Shown piece by piece: positions 35,998 through 44,081 of a stretch of 64,000 bases of DNA (its first letter is position 1; every line of letters starts with the position of its first letter). The stretch covers positions 124,001 to 188,000 of the forward strand of contig CAVUTD010000019.1 in the NCBI GenBank assembly GCA_963744345.1, read 5' to 3'. The notes beneath the pieces are model-generated. The model was not told the DNA's origin. It ran no database searches and worked only from the letters and a program-made list of their open reading frames with translations. This DNA comes from DASTFP01 sp963744345. GTDB taxonomy: Bacteria; Verrucomicrobiota; Verrucomicrobiia; Chthoniobacterales; Terrimicrobiaceae. Position numbers and translations under genes: made by a program.

Positions 35998-37095
35998 TTA
36001 TAGGGAGACGGCGAGCGCGCGATCATCGGCTCCGAAAAGATGGAGGCGACTCGCGGGCAGATGCAGGGTGATCCTCTCTCCTCGTATTGGGCGGTGCGAG
36101 CCGTGCAGCTTCACCATCAGGAGTGGGGCTCCCGGGGCAATTTCGACGTGAAGGTACGTCTCGCCGCCGAGATTTTCGACGATGTTGATAACTCCGCTGA
36201 TCGGGGTTGACGCTTCCGTATCCTCAAGTTCGACATGTTCGGGGCGAATGCCAACGGTGACCGGCTCGTTGGGTTTGCAGGCATCAGCATGCAAGGGCAA
36301 TGTAAGGTCACCAAGTCCTTCAACGCTGCATGAGATTCCTTTGGCGTCCGACACACCGATCTTGCCGGGAAGAAAATTCATCTGCGGGGATCCGATGAAG
36401 CCGGCCACAAACTTGTTAACTGGATGTTCATATAGAACCAGGGGACTGCCAAACTGCTCGACGCGGCCGTCCTGCAAGACGACGATCTTGTCCGCCATTG
36501 TCATGGCTTCGACTTGATCGTGGGTCACATAAACGACGGTGTTGCGCGTCTCGTAGTGCAAGTTAAGCAACTCCACGCGCATCCGCACGCGAAGTTTCGC
36601 GTCAAGATTTGAGAGCGGCTCGTCAAAGAGAAAGAGCTTTGGTGCCTTGACGATGCAACGCCCAATGGCCACCCGTTGACGCTGGCCTCCCGAGAGTTGC
36701 TTGGGTTTGCGCTCCAGCAGCTGCTCAAGATGCAAGAGGGCGGCGGCACGTTCGACCCGCTGGCGGATTTCCTGCTTCGAAACGCCATGCAACTGCAAGC
36801 CAAAGGCGATGTTATCAAACACATTCAGGTGCGGGAACAGCGCGTAGTTTTGAAAGACCATGGCCACGTTCCGCTTCGACGGGTGGATATAAGTGATATC
36901 GTGGCCATCCAGCACGATCTTGCCGCTGCTCACAGTCTCCAGCCCGCAGATGGACCGCAGCAGTGTGCTCTTACCGCACCCGGAGGGCCCGACAAAGACA
37001 ACGAATTCCTCCTTTTCGACTTGAAGATCGATGTTTTTCAGGGCGTGAAAGGAATCATAATATTTCTCGATTTGAGTGAGTTCCAGATAGGCCAT
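35998..37095 (-). CDS. ABC transporter ATPase (UgpC/MalK type)
   Basis: A 365-residue CUT1-type ATPase. Walker A GPSGCGKST at about 36, the Q-loop, signature LSGGQRQRVAIGR at about 134, Walker B LFLFDEPLSNLDA and the H-loop (VYVTHDQVEAMTMADKI) are all intact. Residues about 240-365 form the TOBE-type regulatory domain. It very likely energises the binding protein and permeases just upstream on the plus strand, but it is transcribed convergently, so it has its own promoter and may serve more than one importer. Confidence 0.93.
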   Translation of the reverse strand: MAYLELTQIEKYYDSFHALKNIDLQVEKEEFVVFVGPSGCGKSTLLRSICGLETVSSGKIVLDGHDITYIHPSKRNVAMVFQNYALFPHLNVFDNIAFGLQLHGVSKQEIRQRVERAAALLHLEQLLERKPKQLSGGQRQRVAIGRCIVKAPKLFLFDEPLSNLDAKLRVRMRVELLNLHYETRNTVVYVTHDQVEAMTMADKIVVLQDGRVEQFGSPLVLYEHPVNKFVAGFIGSPQMNFLPGKIGVSDAKGISCSVEGLGDLTLPLHADACKPNEPVTVGIRPEHVELEDTEASTPISGVINIVENLGGETYLHVEIAPGAPLLMVKLHGSHRPIRGERITLHLPASRLHLFGADDRALAVSL

Positions 37096-37364
37096 GGAAT
37101 GAAGCGGCTAGGTTTAAGATTCGAAATGGGAAATGCGAGGCTGGGGCAAGTTCTCGACGATCTCCTTGAACTCGATTGTAGCTTACTCTGCGAGTTTTTT
37201 CGCTCTTTTTGCGCGCAAGCTCGAGCGGGTGCCTATGCAAGCAGTGCGCAGTCGCCCACCGTCGTGAGCGCTCGCAATGGTGTGAGCACACTCCCCGGCG
37301 GCGCTCAGATCGGGTTGTTGGGAGTGGGACCGCGTGCTTTATTCTTGGTTCGGTGAATGCATGG

Positions 37365-38594
37365 ATGTGGCTGTTTCTGGGTGTGTTGACTGCGGTGACC
37401 TGCGGGCAGCTTTGGTTGGCGGTGCGCCAGATTGCCCACGTCTCCGCCGGTCGCCGCGCGGTGCCGGCGATGTTTGCCAATACAATTTCTCTCGCGGCAC
37501 ATCAAAGAGCAGCCGACTATACCATTGCCAAGACGCGCATTGAGATTGCTGAGATCGTCTTCGGCGCTTTAGGGCTGCTCGTGCTCACCCTCGGGGGCTT
37601 GATCGACTTCATCGATGCACAATGGGCTCGTGTCTTTCAGACGCGGGCCCTCCCGCACGGCGTGGCGCTATGCGCAACCGTAGCGTTCCTTCTCGCTGCA
37701 TTAGGCATTCCCTTTTCGATCTACCGCATTTTTGTCGTGGAGGAGCGCTTCGGTTTCAATCGTACCAGGGTGCGTCTTTTCCTCACTGATCTTGTGAAGC
37801 AGACCCTGCTTGGCATCGCCTTGGGTATTCCCCTCCTGGTCGTCGTCTTGTGGCTGATGGAATCCATGGGCCAGCTTTGGTGGTTTTACGTCTGGATTGC
37901 CTGGATGACTTTCAACCTGCTCGTGCTCCTGATCTTCCCAAACTGCATCGCGCCGCTTTTCAACCGGTTTAAACCGCTGTGGAATGCGGACCTCAATGAA
38001 CGCATCGAGGCGCTTCTCCGGCGCTGTGGATTTCGCTTGAGCGGCTTGTATGTGATGGACGGCTCCAAGCGTTCTAGTCACGGCAACGCCTATTTCACCG
38101 GTTTCGGCGCCTCCAAACGCATTGTGTTTTATGACACGCTCCTCGTGCGTCTCACTCCGCCCGAGATCGAAGCTGTTCTTGCCCATGAGCTCGGACACTA
38201 CAAGCTTCATCATATCTTTAGGCGGCTGGTTCTCGTGTCCGCGATTTCGCTCGGTTTGCTGGGGATTCTTGGGCGGCTGATTGGCGAACGCTGGTTCTAC
38301 GAAGGGCTCGGCGTTTCCACACCCAGCACTGCGGCGGGGCTGCTTCTCTTCATTCTCGTCGTGCCAATATTCTTGTTTCTCCTGCAACCCCTCTCGAGTC
38401 TCTACTCACGCCGGCATGAATTCGAGGCAGATGCCTACGCGAAAGTGCACACAAACGCCTCCGACCTTGGAAGCGCCTTAGTAAAACTCTATAAGGACAA
38501 CGCCTCGACGCTCACGCCCGATCCGTTGCACTCAGCATTCTACGATTCCCATCCGCCGGCTATAGCGCGGATTTCTCGTCTGCAAACGACCTAG
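37365..38594 (+). CDS. M48 family metalloprotease (Ste24/CAAX-protease like)
   Basis: From the ATG at 37365 (or GTG at 37353) about 409 residues. Multiple membrane segments surround the zinc site: HELGH at about residue 279 (AVLAHELGHYKLHH), with the third ligand in EFEADAYA about 75 residues later. VEERFGFNRT and GSKRSSHGNAYFTG match Ste24-type proteases. In eukaryotes these cleave prenylated CAAX proteins; in bacteria they act in membrane protein quality control. The 52-residue upstream open frame from 37209 is rejected because it lacks family similarity. Confidence 0.9.
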   Translation: MWLFLGVLTAVTCGQLWLAVRQIAHVSAGRRAVPAMFANTISLAAHQRAADYTIAKTRIEIAEIVFGALGLLVLTLGGLIDFIDAQWARVFQTRALPHGVALCATVAFLLAALGIPFSIYRIFVVEERFGFNRTRVRLFLTDLVKQTLLGIALGIPLLVVVLWLMESMGQLWWFYVWIAWMTFNLLVLLIFPNCIAPLFNRFKPLWNADLNERIEALLRRCGFRLSGLYVMDGSKRSSHGNAYFTGFGASKRIVFYDTLLVRLTPPEIEAVLAHELGHYKLHHIFRRLVLVSAISLGLLGILGRLIGERWFYEGLGVSTPSTAAGLLLFILVVPIFLFLLQPLSSLYSRRHEFEADAYAKVHTNASDLGSALVKLYKDNASTLTPDPLHSAFYDSHPPAIARISRLQTT

Positions 38595-38649
38595 GGAGTT
38601 CACAGGAAAGCGGAGGCCTGTCGTCCAGGAGAAATTCAAGAATAGAGTG

Positions 38650-38997
38650 TCATCGTCGCCTCAAACAATAAGCAGGTGTCAAGGTGAGCAAGATGGTGAT
38701 AATCACGGCTCCGGCGAAAAGTCCGGCGATCAGTCGTGGGAAATCGCCTTTCGCAGCGCATCGGATGAGCCATGCCCAAACCATCAACAGGTTCAGCGTT
38801 GCCAGCGTGAAGAACACGTTGATCAGAAAAGCGTGCGAGTCGCCCCAATTTCGATAAGTCCAACCGAGCACTTCCAACCGGGGGTTGCCAGAACTCCGAG
38901 GGATCAGTTCATAACCCATGAGGAGTCCGATTCCGATCATCACGCCAAAGCTCAGCCAAAGCAGGATCCTCAGGAGTCTCCAGATCGCCGTTTTCAT
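38650..38997 (-). CDS. Small membrane protein of unknown function
   Basis: A 115-residue protein with three hydrophobic segments: about 5-28 (LLRILLWLSFGVMIGIGLLM), about 55-78 (AFLINVFFTLATLNLLMVWA) and about 88-108 (LIAGLFAGAVIITILLTLTP). No family recognised. Composition and topology are convincing for a real protein. It is convergent with the M48 protease gene, 55 bases from its stop. Confidence 0.55.
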   Translation of the reverse strand: MKTAIWRLLRILLWLSFGVMIGIGLLMGYELIPRSSGNPRLEVLGWTYRNWGDSHAFLINVFFTLATLNLLMVWAWLIRCAAKGDFPRLIAGLFAGAVIITILLTLTPAYCLRRR

Positions 38998-39412
38998 GGG
39001 ATGTACTGAAGGCCTTTAGCATCAGCTTCCTCCGCGCATAAAGTCCAGACGCCAAGCTCATGCCGCGGCGAATGTCCAGAGAGCTTGGCGTGTGCCGCGA
39101 CATCGCCAACAATTTCCCGCGTCTCGCCGGACTACTCTGTCCGGGAGACGCCGAACACCATACCTGACGACGCACCGCTCCTTGCGGAGCACCCGCCTCA
39201 AAATGAGTGGCGCTGGCTGCCTGGCTCTTGCAGCAGCGCGCCTACAAGCGTCGGGCAAGGCACATAGCACACTTGCGGCAACAGCCAGAACGCGAAGCCG
39301 AAAAACCCGTGCTTATGACAGGGATTTGCGTGCTTTGATTTCATTAGCCTTTGAGACTTCGACGCCTCAGGCCACAATGGCAAAAGAAGTCGCTTCATAT
39401 CTAGATTCCGAG
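38998..39412. other. Gap with no supported gene
   Basis: Short open frames occur on both strands, but none has recognisable domains, a good start or consistent coding character. I see no RNA gene or strong repeat. It could be decayed coding sequence. Confidence 0.3.
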
Positions 39413-39664
39413 TTAAAGAGTTCCGCGGACGATCGCCTCCTCGGCAAGATCCGGAAGAAACAAGTGCGGGAAAGGCGTGCGCCAGGCCGCCGCCTCAGCC
39501 CGTTCGAGCGCGTGGCGAATCCGAGATCCTTCTCCAGGTAAGCGCTGTTCATATTGCTTTTGCAGCCGAACCTTCAAATTCCGCAGCGCAACGCGCAACC
39601 TTTGGCAAAATGCGTCGACAGTGTCGGGCTGAGCACAATCCGGCATCAACAATGATTTGTTCAT
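39413..39664 (-). CDS. Small hypothetical protein (83 aa)
   Basis: An 83-residue reading from the ATG at 39664 (MNKSLLMPDCAQPDTVDAFC). The body is helical and charged (LRVALRNLKVRLQKQYEQRL, RHALERAEAAAW) and ends with RTPFPHLFLPDLAEEAI. A GAGGGG and GAGAAG lie just upstream, and a TATAAA (about 39690) may be its -10. The longer frame to 39877 runs into the TetR gene and is not used. No family is identified with certainty; short proteins ending in a W-TPFPHL-PDLAEE-like motif seem familiar from related phyla, but I cannot verify this. Confidence 0.5.
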   Translation of the reverse strand: MNKSLLMPDCAQPDTVDAFCQRLRVALRNLKVRLQKQYEQRLPGEGSRIRHALERAEAAAWRTPFPHLFLPDLAEEAIVRGTL

Positions 39665-39728
39665 CTTCTCATTTTTCCCCTCTGAGCTATTTATATTTGA
39701 CTGGACGTCTATAACTTGATCGAAAAAG

Positions 39729-40340
39729 TTAGGGTGCGGACTGCACCGGTAGGGCTCCCAACACGTCGAGGGCACGGGAGTGAAGGTCTCGCAATACCTC
39801 CAAATTATTCTGAATGCGAGCCTGAGTGAGTGCGCCTTGAATGAACATGAAGAGGGTCTTGGCTTTGGCTTTTGCATCGGGGGCTACGATCAACCCTTGG
39901 GCATGGGCATCGCGAATTGCCGATTCGAAATACGTCACCTTTTGATCAAGGATTTCCTGGATCTTGTCTCGCAGGACAATGTCTTGCGTGCAGACTTCAC
40001 TACCGAGTGCATAGAGAGGACATCCGAGAACGGCGCCACTCTCCTTTTTGATTTCGACCAGGCGGTCATAACTGAAATCAAGATAGCGCTCCAACCGCTC
40101 CAAAGGCGGGACCGTTGGGGAGAAGATGCCGTCAAGCCGAGCTCTATGCCTCTTCCAGTCCGCGTCCAAGGCCGCAACCGCCAGGTCCGACTTGGACTTG
40201 AAAAAATAGTAGAAGCTGCCCTTCTTCACCTTGGCCTGCTCGCAGATTGCATCCACGGAGGTGGCTCCATAGCTGTGCCCCCAGATCAACTTTAGGGTGG
40301 CGTCGGTAAGACGCTCTTTCGCCGTGCTCGTTCTCGGCAT
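39729..40340 (-). CDS. TetR/AcrR family transcriptional regulator
   Basis: A 203-residue regulator. The N-terminal helix-turn-helix is typical (TKxxLxxA-like start, then ATSVDAICEQAKVKKGSFYY, then FFKSKSDL). The C-terminal part (about 75-200) resembles TetR_C ligand-binding domains (AVLGCPLYALGSEV). The ligand is unknown. A palindrome, TTGACTA-GA-TAGTCAA, lies 19-34 bases upstream of its ATG and probably mediates autorepression. Upstream on the same strand, 97 bases away, is a methyltransferase-like membrane protein it may control. Confidence 0.9.
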   Translation of the reverse strand: MPRTSTAKERLTDATLKLIWGHSYGATSVDAICEQAKVKKGSFYYFFKSKSDLAVAALDADWKRHRARLDGIFSPTVPPLERLERYLDFSYDRLVEIKKESGAVLGCPLYALGSEVCTQDIVLRDKIQEILDQKVTYFESAIRDAHAQGLIVAPDAKAKAKTLFMFIQGALTQARIQNNLEVLRDLHSRALDVLGALPVQSAP

Positions 40341-40358
40341 GATTGAACAATTTCATAA

Positions 40359-40374
40359 TTGACTAGATAGTCAA
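40359..40374. promoter_or_regulatory. Putative TetR operator
   Basis: TTGACTA GA TAGTCAA is an inverted repeat with perfect 7-bp arms and a 2-base centre. Its size and symmetry fit TetR-family operators, and it lies directly before the TetR gene start codon. Confidence 0.6.
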
Positions 40375-40437
40375 CTATTTTGTGAACTTGGCACAGCCTC
40401 AATTCGCCTGCTCCTGCGGAGCTCTGCCGGTAATTGC

Positions 40438-40908
40438 TCAAAAAAGCCACGGGATAAAGCGCTTTACGCGGCGCTCATAATCGCGGTACTCCGCAAATCT
40501 CCTGCGCAGCCATTGTTCCTCGCGTCGTGCCTTCGCGATGAAGAATGGAACGAGCGCGAAAGCCATCAGCAGAGCTGGTCCGCTTTGCCAAATCTGTGTC
40601 CACCCGAAGGCCATCAGCATGACACCTGTGTAAACGGGATGCCGAATCGTCGAGAAAACGCCATCCTGAACGAGACGTGCTTTTTCGGACGGCTTTGGGT
40701 ATGGGGTAAGATTTCTGCCAAGCGCAATCGCGCCAGCGAAAACGAGGACTGCTCCAAAAATTAAGAGAAAGATACCGGGAATAATTATCGCGGCGTTCTG
40801 GGTATGACCGCGAAGTCGCACAGCCAGCAGAAACACGGCGGTCAAAAGTATCGCTTGGGACACTACCCAGAGGCCGCCTCGTTCGTGGAAGTTCGAAATG
40901 AGGTTCAC
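40438..40908 (-). CDS. Isoprenylcysteine/phospholipid methyltransferase family membrane protein
   Basis: A 156-residue protein with about four membrane segments. The C-terminal half carries the ICMT/PEMT-type SAM-binding pattern: GVFSTIRHPVYTGVMLMAFG (RHPxY) and later REEQWLRRRFAEYRDYERRV, then IPW. These enzymes methylate carboxyl groups of prenylated proteins or membrane lipids; the bacterial substrate is usually unknown. It lies 50 bases downstream of the third sensor kinase on the same strand, and upstream of the TetR gene. Confidence 0.8.
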   Translation of the reverse strand: MNLISNFHERGGLWVVSQAILLTAVFLLAVRLRGHTQNAAIIIPGIFLLIFGAVLVFAGAIALGRNLTPYPKPSEKARLVQDGVFSTIRHPVYTGVMLMAFGWTQIWQSGPALLMAFALVPFFIAKARREEQWLRRRFAEYRDYERRVKRFIPWLF

Positions 40909-40958
40909 TAAGTCTTTAAGGAACTCAGTGCCGATCCGTAAACCAATGCAATAAAGCT

Positions 40959-43931
40959 CTAAGACTGTCCCGAGGTTTCAAACGGCAAACGCACCCTGAA
41001 GCTGGTGCCGTCCGGACCGGTCTCGAATTCTATTTTCCCGTGGTGTCTTTCGACGATAATCCTATGGCAAATGACCAAGCCAAGTCCTGTTCCCGAGCCG
41101 CCTTTGGTTGTGAAGAATGGAACGACAAAAATATGTCGTTGCGCTTCGGGAGGGATGCCGCCTCCATTATCGGAAATTTCAACGAGAAAGAACTCGCCGT
41201 CGCGACACGTGCGAATATCGATGCGACCCGTTCCGTTCACGGCATAAGCGGCGTTATCGATGAGGTTCGTCCATACTTGGTTCAACTCGCCGCCATAGGC
41301 ACAGATGCGGGGAAGCGAGCGGTCAAAATCGAGGGAAACGGTGAGGTTCTTAAGCTTATACCCCAGGATGATCAGTGTATTTTCGATCCCGTCGTGCACG
41401 TCGATTTCTTGCCAGGGCGCCTGGTCCATGAACGAATACGACTTCACCGCGCGCACCAATTCCGAGATGCGGTCGGTGCTGTGGGTGATCGATCTAAGCA
41501 ATTCGCGCGTGGTGGCGTTTGCCGCGAGCCAATGTATCGCGTTTTCAAGATCTTGTGCCGGCACGGTCCGCTTCAAAGCTTCCAGCTCTTCCTGATCGAT
41601 GCGGGCGTTCACCAGCGCCGACGCCACCTCCCAAGCATCAGCGATATTCTGCGCATCGAACCAGCATTCGATAGCCTCCTCGCGATCGCTCTGTTCGAGA
41701 GGATTCCGTTTCGGTTGGGATGTGGCGCAACGCGCGGGTTCCTGGGAGATGGTAACCAATCGCTGCCACTGCTCGGCGCTAAGCGACTGATTAAGCTCGC
41801 ATGCGTAGTGCTGAACCTTCTCTATGCTCTGACGCAGATCGCGGGCGGCGCAGCGCGCAGCCGTCGCGGGATTGTTGAGTTCATGGGCGAGTCCAGCCGC
41901 CATTGCACCAAGTTGCGCGAGTTTTTCGCGTTCCTGCGAGTAACTCTCCACGTTGCGTACTCGCGTCGCGAGTGTGCGCATGATTTCTATCGCCACGGAA
42001 GATGAGCAGCGCAGCAGATCCCAGAATTCCGCGCGTGGCAGACGAAAAAGCCGGCTATTGGCGACTGCCCGAATGAGCACTGAATGCGGTCTCTCGATCA
42101 GCAATTCAATCTCGCCAAAGGAGTCCCCCGGAATAGATTCCGCCAGGAAAATCTCCTGGTCGCCGTAGAATTTTGTCACGCGCAGTTCGCCTTCCAGCAT
42201 GATGTAGAAAGCCTCGGCCGGATCGCCGCCGCGAATGAGCGTCTCCCCGGCCTTGAGACGAACCTCAGTCCCTGTCGAAAAGCACGCACGCTGGGAATCG
42301 TCGAGTTGCGCGAAGAGCGGGATGTCAAAAATCGTCTTGAACGCTCTGTCCGAAACTGCCGATTCATCCGAAATAGTGGCCATACCGGCCATATCCGAAC
42401 GCCTCAAGCGGATCGAGGAGGCCTGGGAAGACAGACCAGGCAGGGCTTCTTCGACACCATCTGTCAGTTCCGCCATGGCAGCGTGACTTGCGACGATTGT
42501 TTCGGCGTCTTCATTTCTTTCAACGCGCCGCTCGGGCAAGCGCACGATGAATCGCGTTTTGCCGGTTTTCGATTCGACCTCGATCTCACCACCATGCCGG
42601 TCTCCGACGATCGCCTGGCTGATTGTCAGGCCGAGCCCTTTTCCCGAACCGACAACCTTTGTCGTGAAAAACGGTTCGAAGATGTGGGAGAGATTCTCGG
42701 GTGGGATACCGGGTCCGTTGTCCGTGATTTCCACGACCGTTTGATTGTCGTCGTGCCGCGTTCGAATGAAAAGCTCGCCACCGCCGTTCACCGCATCCGC
42801 GGCATTATCCAGCAGATTCACCCAGACTTGCGCGAGTTCGCTCGGATAGCCGCGGACGCGGCCGCAGTCGACCGCAAAGTGCCGGGTCACGTGAACGTTC
42901 TTGAGCTTATGATCAAGAGTTGCGAGCGCACTTTTGATTTGCTCATGAACGTCGATGTCCGCGGCATCCGCGCTCTCCTGCCGCGCGCTGGAACGCACGG
43001 CATCAACCAAACTCGCGATGCGTCCGGTGCTTTGTCCTGCCTCCTCGAGCAATGTGCGGATTGTCAGCCGCAGCGCGATCCATCGTATCGCATCGGCGAA
43101 GGCACCCGGCGGGAGGTCGGCACGCAAGGAAGCCAGCGCCTCCATCTCCAATCCCGCGCTGACGAGCACAGGAGCGATCTTCCATGTTTCAGCAACGCCA
43201 CCTTCTCGCAACCAGATGCCGAGCACGTCCTCCGAATCGCTTTGCTCGATCGCGTGGTCGCGCCTGCTCGCCGGCAAGACTTCCAAAGCATCATCCGCAA
43301 ACGTGATTAACCGATCCCAGTGCTCTGGCTCAAGCGTTTGATGCAACTGATGGGCGACCGATTGAATCTTCTGAACCACCTCTCCGAGATGCACCGCACT
43401 GCGCTGGGCGGCGGAGGAGGGATTGTTTAATTCATGGGCGAGTCCGGCGGACATCGTTCCGAGCGCAGCGAGCTTTTCCTGCTGTTGTCTTGAGCCTTCG
43501 AGATTGCGAAGCCGTGACGCCATCGTGCGAAAGATCTCACCCGCAATCGACCGGCAGAGCCTCAGCAGTCGCCAAAACCCGTCCTCCGGAAACACGATCA
43601 GCCGGCAGTCGGACTCCGTGCGCGCGGTCAGAATGGAAGGCACGCCAAGCAGCAGGGGCACTTCGCCGAAAAATGCGCCGGGCCTGTAGCGCGCGACAAC
43701 AATCCGCTGATGGCCATCGGACTTCGTGAGGCTAACTTCGCCTTCGAGAAGGACAAAAAAATGCTCCAGGGGTTCCCTTTCCCTGACGAACACCTCCCCC
43801 GCAGGCAGTCGCCATTCTTCAGCCTGCTCGATGCAAACGTCATCCTCGTTTTTGGTGTCCGCAAAGAGGGGGACCGTGCGAAGCTGGGTCATCAGCCCTT
43901 CGCGGTCCGTTATTTGTGTGATAGCTCTCAA
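40959..43931 (-). CDS. Double-module sensor kinase, copy 1 (CRP-HisKA-HATPase twice)
   Basis: A 990-residue soluble sensor kinase starting at the TTG 43931, inside a TTGA overlap with a vestigial reductase tail. Module 1: CRP-type domain (about 20-145), HisKA with SAGLAHELNNP (His166), HATPase with VNLLDNAADAVNGGG (about 371) and GSGKGLGLTIS. Module 2: CRP-type (about 535-660), HisKA with AAGLAHELNNP (His683), and HATPase with TNLIDNAAYAVNGTG and GSGTGLGLVI. In both CRP domains the Glu of the phosphate cassette (FGE) is present but the Arg is not (GVPSILTAR, ERPHSVLIR). The second HATPase has an extra residue at IFVVPFFTTK. No membrane segments, so a cytoplasmic signal is likely. Confidence 0.9.
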   Translation of the reverse strand: MRAITQITDREGLMTQLRTVPLFADTKNEDDVCIEQAEEWRLPAGEVFVREREPLEHFFVLLEGEVSLTKSDGHQRIVVARYRPGAFFGEVPLLLGVPSILTARTESDCRLIVFPEDGFWRLLRLCRSIAGEIFRTMASRLRNLEGSRQQQEKLAALGTMSAGLAHELNNPSSAAQRSAVHLGEVVQKIQSVAHQLHQTLEPEHWDRLITFADDALEVLPASRRDHAIEQSDSEDVLGIWLREGGVAETWKIAPVLVSAGLEMEALASLRADLPPGAFADAIRWIALRLTIRTLLEEAGQSTGRIASLVDAVRSSARQESADAADIDVHEQIKSALATLDHKLKNVHVTRHFAVDCGRVRGYPSELAQVWVNLLDNAADAVNGGGELFIRTRHDDNQTVVEITDNGPGIPPENLSHIFEPFFTTKVVGSGKGLGLTISQAIVGDRHGGEIEVESKTGKTRFIVRLPERRVERNEDAETIVASHAAMAELTDGVEEALPGLSSQASSIRLRRSDMAGMATISDESAVSDRAFKTIFDIPLFAQLDDSQRACFSTGTEVRLKAGETLIRGGDPAEAFYIMLEGELRVTKFYGDQEIFLAESIPGDSFGEIELLIERPHSVLIRAVANSRLFRLPRAEFWDLLRCSSSVAIEIMRTLATRVRNVESYSQEREKLAQLGAMAAGLAHELNNPATAARCAARDLRQSIEKVQHYACELNQSLSAEQWQRLVTISQEPARCATSQPKRNPLEQSDREEAIECWFDAQNIADAWEVASALVNARIDQEELEALKRTVPAQDLENAIHWLAANATTRELLRSITHSTDRISELVRAVKSYSFMDQAPWQEIDVHDGIENTLIILGYKLKNLTVSLDFDRSLPRICAYGGELNQVWTNLIDNAAYAVNGTGRIDIRTCRDGEFFLVEISDNGGGIPPEAQRHIFVVPFFTTKGGSGTGLGLVICHRIIVERHHGKIEFETGPDGTSFRVRLPFETSGQS

Positions 43932-43969
43932 AATCGGTCCAAATATTGATGCACAAGTTCAATAGCGAC
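43928..43969 (-). pseudogene. Vestige of the reductase C-terminus before kinase copy 1
   Basis: The minus-strand codons from 43969 read VAIELVHQYLDRF then TGA, nearly identical to the C-terminus of the intact response regulator-reductase (AIELVHQYLDRF, stop at 50247). Similarity stops abruptly upstream. It marks the edge of a duplicated unit. Confidence 0.75.
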
Positions 43970-44081
43970 CCGCCAACTAGCGAGCCCGTAGCACAAGCTG
44001 TCTTCCTTGCCAAAGTCCTCCGGCAGTCCATTGCCCATGTTGTCCGCGGATCCTCAAAGCTGTCTCTTTGACCACAAAAGC

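Noticed and set aside
39092..39541. A 149-codon plus-strand open frame
   Set aside because: Arg/Ser/Thr-rich, no family, and it overlaps the more convincing small minus-strand gene at 39413-39664.
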